Source: Cyrtodaria siliqua
Lineage: Eukaryota; Mollusca; Bivalvia; Adapedonta; Hiatellidae
Reading direction: 5' to 3'
DNA length: 64,000 nucleotides
Assembly: GCA_037043455.1 (NCBI GenBank)
Contig: JAWPHD010005122.1
Location: 1 to 64,000 of the forward strand
Under the pieces are notes generated by a model, which saw only the letters and a program-made list of their open reading frames with translations, was not told the DNA's origin and searched no databases. Shown here one piece after another: positions 59,605-64,000 of this stretch (position 1 is its first letter; each line of letters starts with the position of its first letter). The position numbers were made by a program, and so were the translations under genes.

Positions 59605-60205
59605 ATAAATACATATACACATATATCATATAAACACATATTTCATATCCACACATATATCATATCCACACATATATCATATATACACATATTTCATATG
59701 CACACATATATCATATACACACATATTTCCTTTACACATATATATCATATACACAGATATATCATATAAACACATATTTCATATCCACACATATATCATA
59801 TCCACACATATATCATATATACACATATTTCATATGCACACATATATCATATACACACATATTTCCTATGCACACATATATCATATACACACATATTTCC
59901 TATACACACATATATCATATACACACATATTTCATATACACACATATAGCATATACACATATATCTATCATATGCACGCATATATCATAAATACACAAAT
60001 ATATCGTATACACACATATTTTATATACACACATATATCATATACACACATATAGCATATACACATATATCTATCATATACACACATATATCATAAAAAC
60101 ACATATATCATATACACACATATTTCATATACACACATATTTCATATACAGACATGTATCATATACACACATATATCTTATACACAAATATTTTATTTAC
60201 ATATA
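59605..60205 (+). repeat. 17-bp minisatellite, about 35 units
   Basis: The unit is ATATATCATATACACAC. Many units alternate ATATATC and ATATTTC versions, giving a 34-bp higher-order period, and a block of about 110 bp is itself repeated (59640 and 59770). The open frame through it, made of THI/YHIHTY-type residues, is a by-product. Confidence 0.92.
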
Positions 60206-60236
60206 GTATTAACAATGATTATTATTATTATTATTA

Positions 60237-60345
60237 TTTGAGGAAGCTATTCAGACGGCTTGGTGGTTCTACCCAGCTGGAAAGTTGCAATATGACATTG
60301 GCTGTATATGCGTCTATAAAATTCAATTCCAATTCAATAAACAAT
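60237..60345 (+). mobile_element. SINE S3, 5'-truncated and internally deleted
   Basis: TGAGGAAGCTATTCAGACGG, GGTGGTTCTACCCAGCTGGA and AAAATTCAATTC match the body and tail of 37364-37635. The tRNA head and the palindromic centre are missing. Confidence 0.75.
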
Positions 60346-61635
60346 GTAAATTACCATGCCTAAATGTATTGTAGATGAATATACCCAATTTGTTTAAAAC
60401 TGACATGTTTTGACTTCTTAACTAGTTTGTCTAGGCCATATGCCAGTTTCAACCAGTAATCTATAAGACGATACTCTGAACTGTGCAAACACATTTAAAC
60501 ACTTACCTATCCGAAGTTCGAATTAAAAGATTCTGATGTCCAAAGACTTGTTTCTTTCGTCTTCATTACCCCACCCACCAGTTTTACAGTGTGTTTATAT
60601 TGCAGATATTTACCGACTTTTATGCTTTTTTTTTCATTTTGTCACAATTAAATTCATTCAGTTTGAAGAGTAAAATGTAATTACATCATTAAACTATTTT
60701 TTTGTTGAGCAGTTTCTTTATCAGTTTGCATTTTACACACTGTCTGTAATTGTACTTTAGTTTCGTAAAATGTACATCCTGGTCATTTAATATTAAGTTA
60801 TATCAGCAAAATCGTCCGAGATTGGCATATAATATTTATGCTGTTTAATTTTCTTAAGAAAGACAACTTCAAATAAAAACATACTATAGTTCTTATTAAT
60901 GTTTTATGGCCGTTGCTTGGAAAATAAAATATATTATATTCTATTCTAAGTTAGCCCAAATCCCAAACTTCATTTTAATTTACGAAAACAAACTTTGTTG
61001 TTACAATCGTAAGTTTACCATGCTTCAACAAACAATTCACAAACAATGCTTTACAAGTCTCACATATTCAAATCATCTCCTCAATTATCATTCCCTTATG
61101 AAACATATATTAGACATTAAAAGTATGCTAACGATTAAAGGTTAAGATTAAAAAATTATATTTAATGCGTTTTACGCACTATTTATTACAACTACAAGGG
61201 AACACACGGCCTCGCGTTGGAACTTCTCTTTTTATAGAATGTAGAGATAATATTCCTACCATCAAACTGCAAACTCACCGGAAATATAGAGAGTTACACG
61301 GATTTTAAACTTGTTCAGTGTATACAATACGCCCAAACTTTAGTTCCAAGTGACACATGAAATAATTCGAGTAGTGTAACTAACTGTAAATATAATACTT
61401 TTTTTTCCAGAAAATAATGTGTTTCTTTCGGATCGCGAATCAATACCTCTTTCAAAAATGTATCTGAAGAAGTATGTAAAAGCATTGTCAGCTCAAATAC
61501 ACACAGAAAAGACAACCTATCGTTTTATAAGCAGACAAGAATGAAACTTATTTTTAAATAATATTGTGTTTTCCATTTGTTAAGATTATGTCTTATAACC
61601 GCTGAAAACTAATAAACTGAAAAGCCACTCCTAGA
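60346..61635. other. AT-rich DNA, nothing recognised
   Basis: Short frames have no domain, and no repeat was recognised. Confidence 0.4.
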
Positions 61636-61639
61636 ACCT

Positions 61640-61830
61640 GGTTTTATCCCCCACCCCACACACCCTCACCCCACTCCCATCCCCACCTGCTGTCTATAGT
61701 CTAGAAACTGGTTTAAACCCACATCGACCTTTATTGCCACTGACCGTTCCAATGTTGTAGCCATATAGTCAACCCTTTTTTTGCGTGACTGTGGACATTG
61801 AAAGCTACCTTTTATCCGTGGGCAGGACGT
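61640..61830 (+). repeat. Decayed R1 repeat copy
   Basis: CCTAGAACCTGGTTTTA, CCACTGACCGTTCCAATG and ATAGTCAACCCTTTTTTT are in the R1 order. A C-rich tract (CCCCACCCCA type) is inserted. Confidence 0.6.
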
Positions 61831-62194
61831 GTGTTGGTTAGTCTCAATATTAGGCGAGAGTAAAAGGTTTATCTTGTGGAAAATGAAGGATATTTGCTCT
61901 GAAAACATGACACGAGGTAGGTCATGTTGATTGTTTCCTCCTCTTCCGTGCATTTCATCTTAAAATGTTAGTTCGCGTCAATGCTAACAATTTTATCAAT
62001 TTTGTTTTTATGTGTGAAGGATTAATAGAGATCTAGTGATATCATACTTTGGGTTTGTTATCTTAAAGTATGAAAGGTATCCTACTGTTATAATGATAGA
62101 TGATGTCGGATACATTTGCCAAACGTTTAGACTTAATTTGTTTTAGTCTATTACAAATTCAGGAGACGTTCTTGATATAATTTGCAATAAACGT

Positions 62195-62901
62195 CAAGTT
62201 TCATCTACAAGCACTAAATATGACTTCTCCACACTATATACAACCTTACCACATCACCTTAGCAAAGACAAACTTGTTGCTCTTATTCAAAATTCATTTG
62301 CTAGGGAAAACACTACATTTTTGGCCTGTGATATTATTAAAGCGCTTTTCACAAACGGCAGTTTAGACTATTACAATATTTGAACTTGCCAAGAAGTTTA
62401 TGAAGCACTCATCTTCCTATTAGATAATATTTTCATCAAATAAGTAACAATCGTTTATAGACAAATTGTTGGTATCCCTATGAGTACGAACTGTGTACTC
62501 CTTGTCGCAGATTTGTTTTTATATTGATATGAAAGAGATTTAATATTGAGTCTTTCTCCATTGACAATGGTGAAATAATTAGCAAAATATATGACAAGAG
62601 AGATGATTTTAATTTTAATATTGTTAATAATCCCCATTTAGATGGGGATGTTCCCCGAGTAACTGCTTATGGGGTCTATTTGTCTCAATTATTTCGTTTT
62701 TCCAGAGCCTGTACTCGAGTTGAGGACTTTTATATTCGTAATCTTTGTATAACTAAAAAGCTACTCCATCAGGACTACCGTTACCATAAACTTCGTAAAA
62801 CCTTTGCAAATTTTTATTATCGTAACCCTGATCTTCTTTCCACATACACAAGTAATATAACAACTGAAATGCTTGATATGTTATTACTTTCCCTAATGTA
62901 A
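62195..62901 (+). pseudogene. Reverse transcriptase remnant with catalytic segment deleted
   Basis: The pieces read KYDFSTLYTTLPHHLSKDKL, LACDIIKALFTN, CQEVYEALIFLLDNIFIK and RQIVGIPMSTNCVLLVADLF, with stops between. They continue with YDKRDDFNFNIVNNPHL and AYGVYLSQLFRFSRACTRV, and the last part stays open to 62901. This layout belongs to a common metazoan RT family with a GIPMGTNCAPL-type box. The stretch that should hold the YIDD catalytic motif, between the LFLY.YERD and YDKRDD segments, is missing. The clade (Penelope-like or other) cannot be fixed by eye. Confidence 0.75.
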
Positions 62902-63489
62902 GTCTTGGATTGTATAAATTTCCCAAGATCTGTAACTTAGTGAATTAGGTAATATATTAATTAAAATGTCTGCATGTTTGCGTACATAATCTGTGACATT
63001 GTGTTTAGGTTTACTTAAGTGTTAAGTAGAGACAATAAAAAACGTTATTCCAAATCTCTAGAGGCAAGAAGGATCATTCCAACTGAATGTCTCCGATCAT
63101 AATACTATTATTAAATAAAACGAAAATATTTTTATAAAATAATATGAATTTTAATTTTGCTTTAAAAAAAGCAAAACGTGTGTGTAATTGTTCTTGTTCT
63201 TGTTTCGTTTGTTTCGCACACATTATGACGTAATAATTCCTGCCTTCATGTTAGTTAAATTGTTCTATAAATAATATAATTGTTAACACCTTAAAGCTAC
63301 AGACGCTATTCTTAAACTAGTACTAACTGATGAATATGAACGAGTCACGAGTGAAGTAGTTTCCATTCGACGAGCAGCCAAAAATTCGGTATATAAGCCA
63401 GAATAGATGTGTAAATTATGACATTTTATATAGGCTTCGTACAAACATCGATCAATATACGGCTTCCAATTAAATTTCATGAAATAAAG

Positions 63490-63525
63490 AATACCAGGAA
63501 CTGGATTTGAACCAGTAACGCTTAG
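63490..63525 (-). other. Isolated tRNA-like T-arm
   Basis: On the minus strand ACTGG-TTCAAAT-CCAGT forms a perfect 5-bp T-arm followed by TCCTGG. No D-arm or anticodon arm is seen upstream, so it is a fragment of a tRNA or SINE. Confidence 0.35.
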
Positions 63526-63841
63526 CTTTTATTTGTGCTTGTTCATGTATATATAACAACTCCGTCACGGATATTTGTTGGTAAGTTTAAGCGTGTTTTA
63601 ACCTAAATATGTACTACGCAATAACTAGCCCGGACACTCGCAAAACCTATCAACCGCAAATTAAAAGGTCTAGATAACGATGTTGTTTATTTTGATAAAA
63701 ATATGTTATTACATCACGCATGGTTAGTTAACATCTGCCACATGACATGCATGATGTACTATATACTGATACGTCTAAGGTGCGTTCAAATAAGTTATTT
63801 TGCATTATAATAAATGGTACTAAATATACAATATTTTAAGA

Positions 63842-63929
63842 AGCCCCTGTAGTTCGGTTGGTAGAATGGCAGTCTGTAACTGACTGTAAATTAGAATCAT
63901 TGTAGGTTCAAGTCCAGAGAGCGGCAAAC
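63842..63929 (+). pseudogene. tRNA-like sequence, probably SINE head or tRNA pseudogene
   Basis: It has an A-box-like TAGTTCGGTTGGTAGAATG and a B-box GGTTCAAGTCC at tRNA spacing, with CAGTC/GACTG as a possible anticodon stem. The acceptor ends do not pair well and the T-stem has mismatches, so a functional tRNA is unlikely. The sequence after it runs off the window. Confidence 0.5.
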
Positions 63930-64000
63930 TTTTGTTTTCTGAAAATTCTATCTACCTGTACGATATGCACTACACGATGTATATAGAGTAAATGATATCA

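Noticed and set aside
59834..60055. Open frame of HTYIIYTHISY-type repeats
   Set aside because: It is a translation of the 17-bp minisatellite, whose period is not a multiple of three.
63842..63929. Functional tRNA gene
   Set aside because: The acceptor and T stems do not pair properly and no consistent anticodon loop with U33 can be drawn. Treated as tRNA-derived.

Overview
The window is AT-rich, intron- and repeat-dominated animal DNA with no long open reading frames, no operons and no bacterial signals. Short phase-1 exons, tRNA-derived SINEs, foldback and TIR elements, an env-bearing Ty3/gypsy relic and tandem-repeat-carrying elements are typical of a bivalve mollusc. That assignment is an inference from repeat style, not a search result.

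Left part (about 6.0-29 kb, + strand). The only plausible host gene is a membrane protein with one visible fibronectin type III (FN3) exon at 7132-7467. A 48-nt linker exon precedes it (6039-6086). Two homologous transmembrane exons follow (8323-8424 and 8809-8978), then several candidate 3' exons (10267, 12318, 21147 and 28581). The 5' part of the gene is probably outside the window. Its long intron holds a degraded 6.9-kb Ty3/gypsy element in antisense (13420-20337) with recognisable LTRs, gag, RT/RNase H, integrase and env-like parts. A decayed non-LTR reverse transcriptase copy lies at 27.1-28.2 kb.

Middle (about 34-38 kb). Mobile elements are packed into a 4-kb block: a SINE with perfect 10-bp target-site duplications (TSDs), a 1067-bp PIF/Harbinger-type element with TTA TSDs and a curious GATC/TCGT-rich interior, and a transposase-like pseudogene broken by a second SINE and truncated by a third repeat.

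Right part (about 31.6-58.2 kb). This is a large, mostly non-coding tandem segmental duplication. A block about 10-12 kb long occurs at 31.6-43.8 kb and 46.6-56.8 kb, with the start of a third copy at 56.8-58.2 kb. A younger exact tandem duplication of 1.75 kb (45134-48635) sits inside it and doubles a 9-bp-TSD MITE. Because the copies carry different insertions, they give natural empty sites for several mobile elements.

Two diverged repeat families, called R2 and R3 here, share a double-hairpin module whose stems differ by paired, compensatory changes. This is the best candidate in the window for an undescribed structured element. The last 6 kb holds a 17-bp minisatellite and a decayed reverse transcriptase (62.2-62.9 kb) that has lost its catalytic segment.
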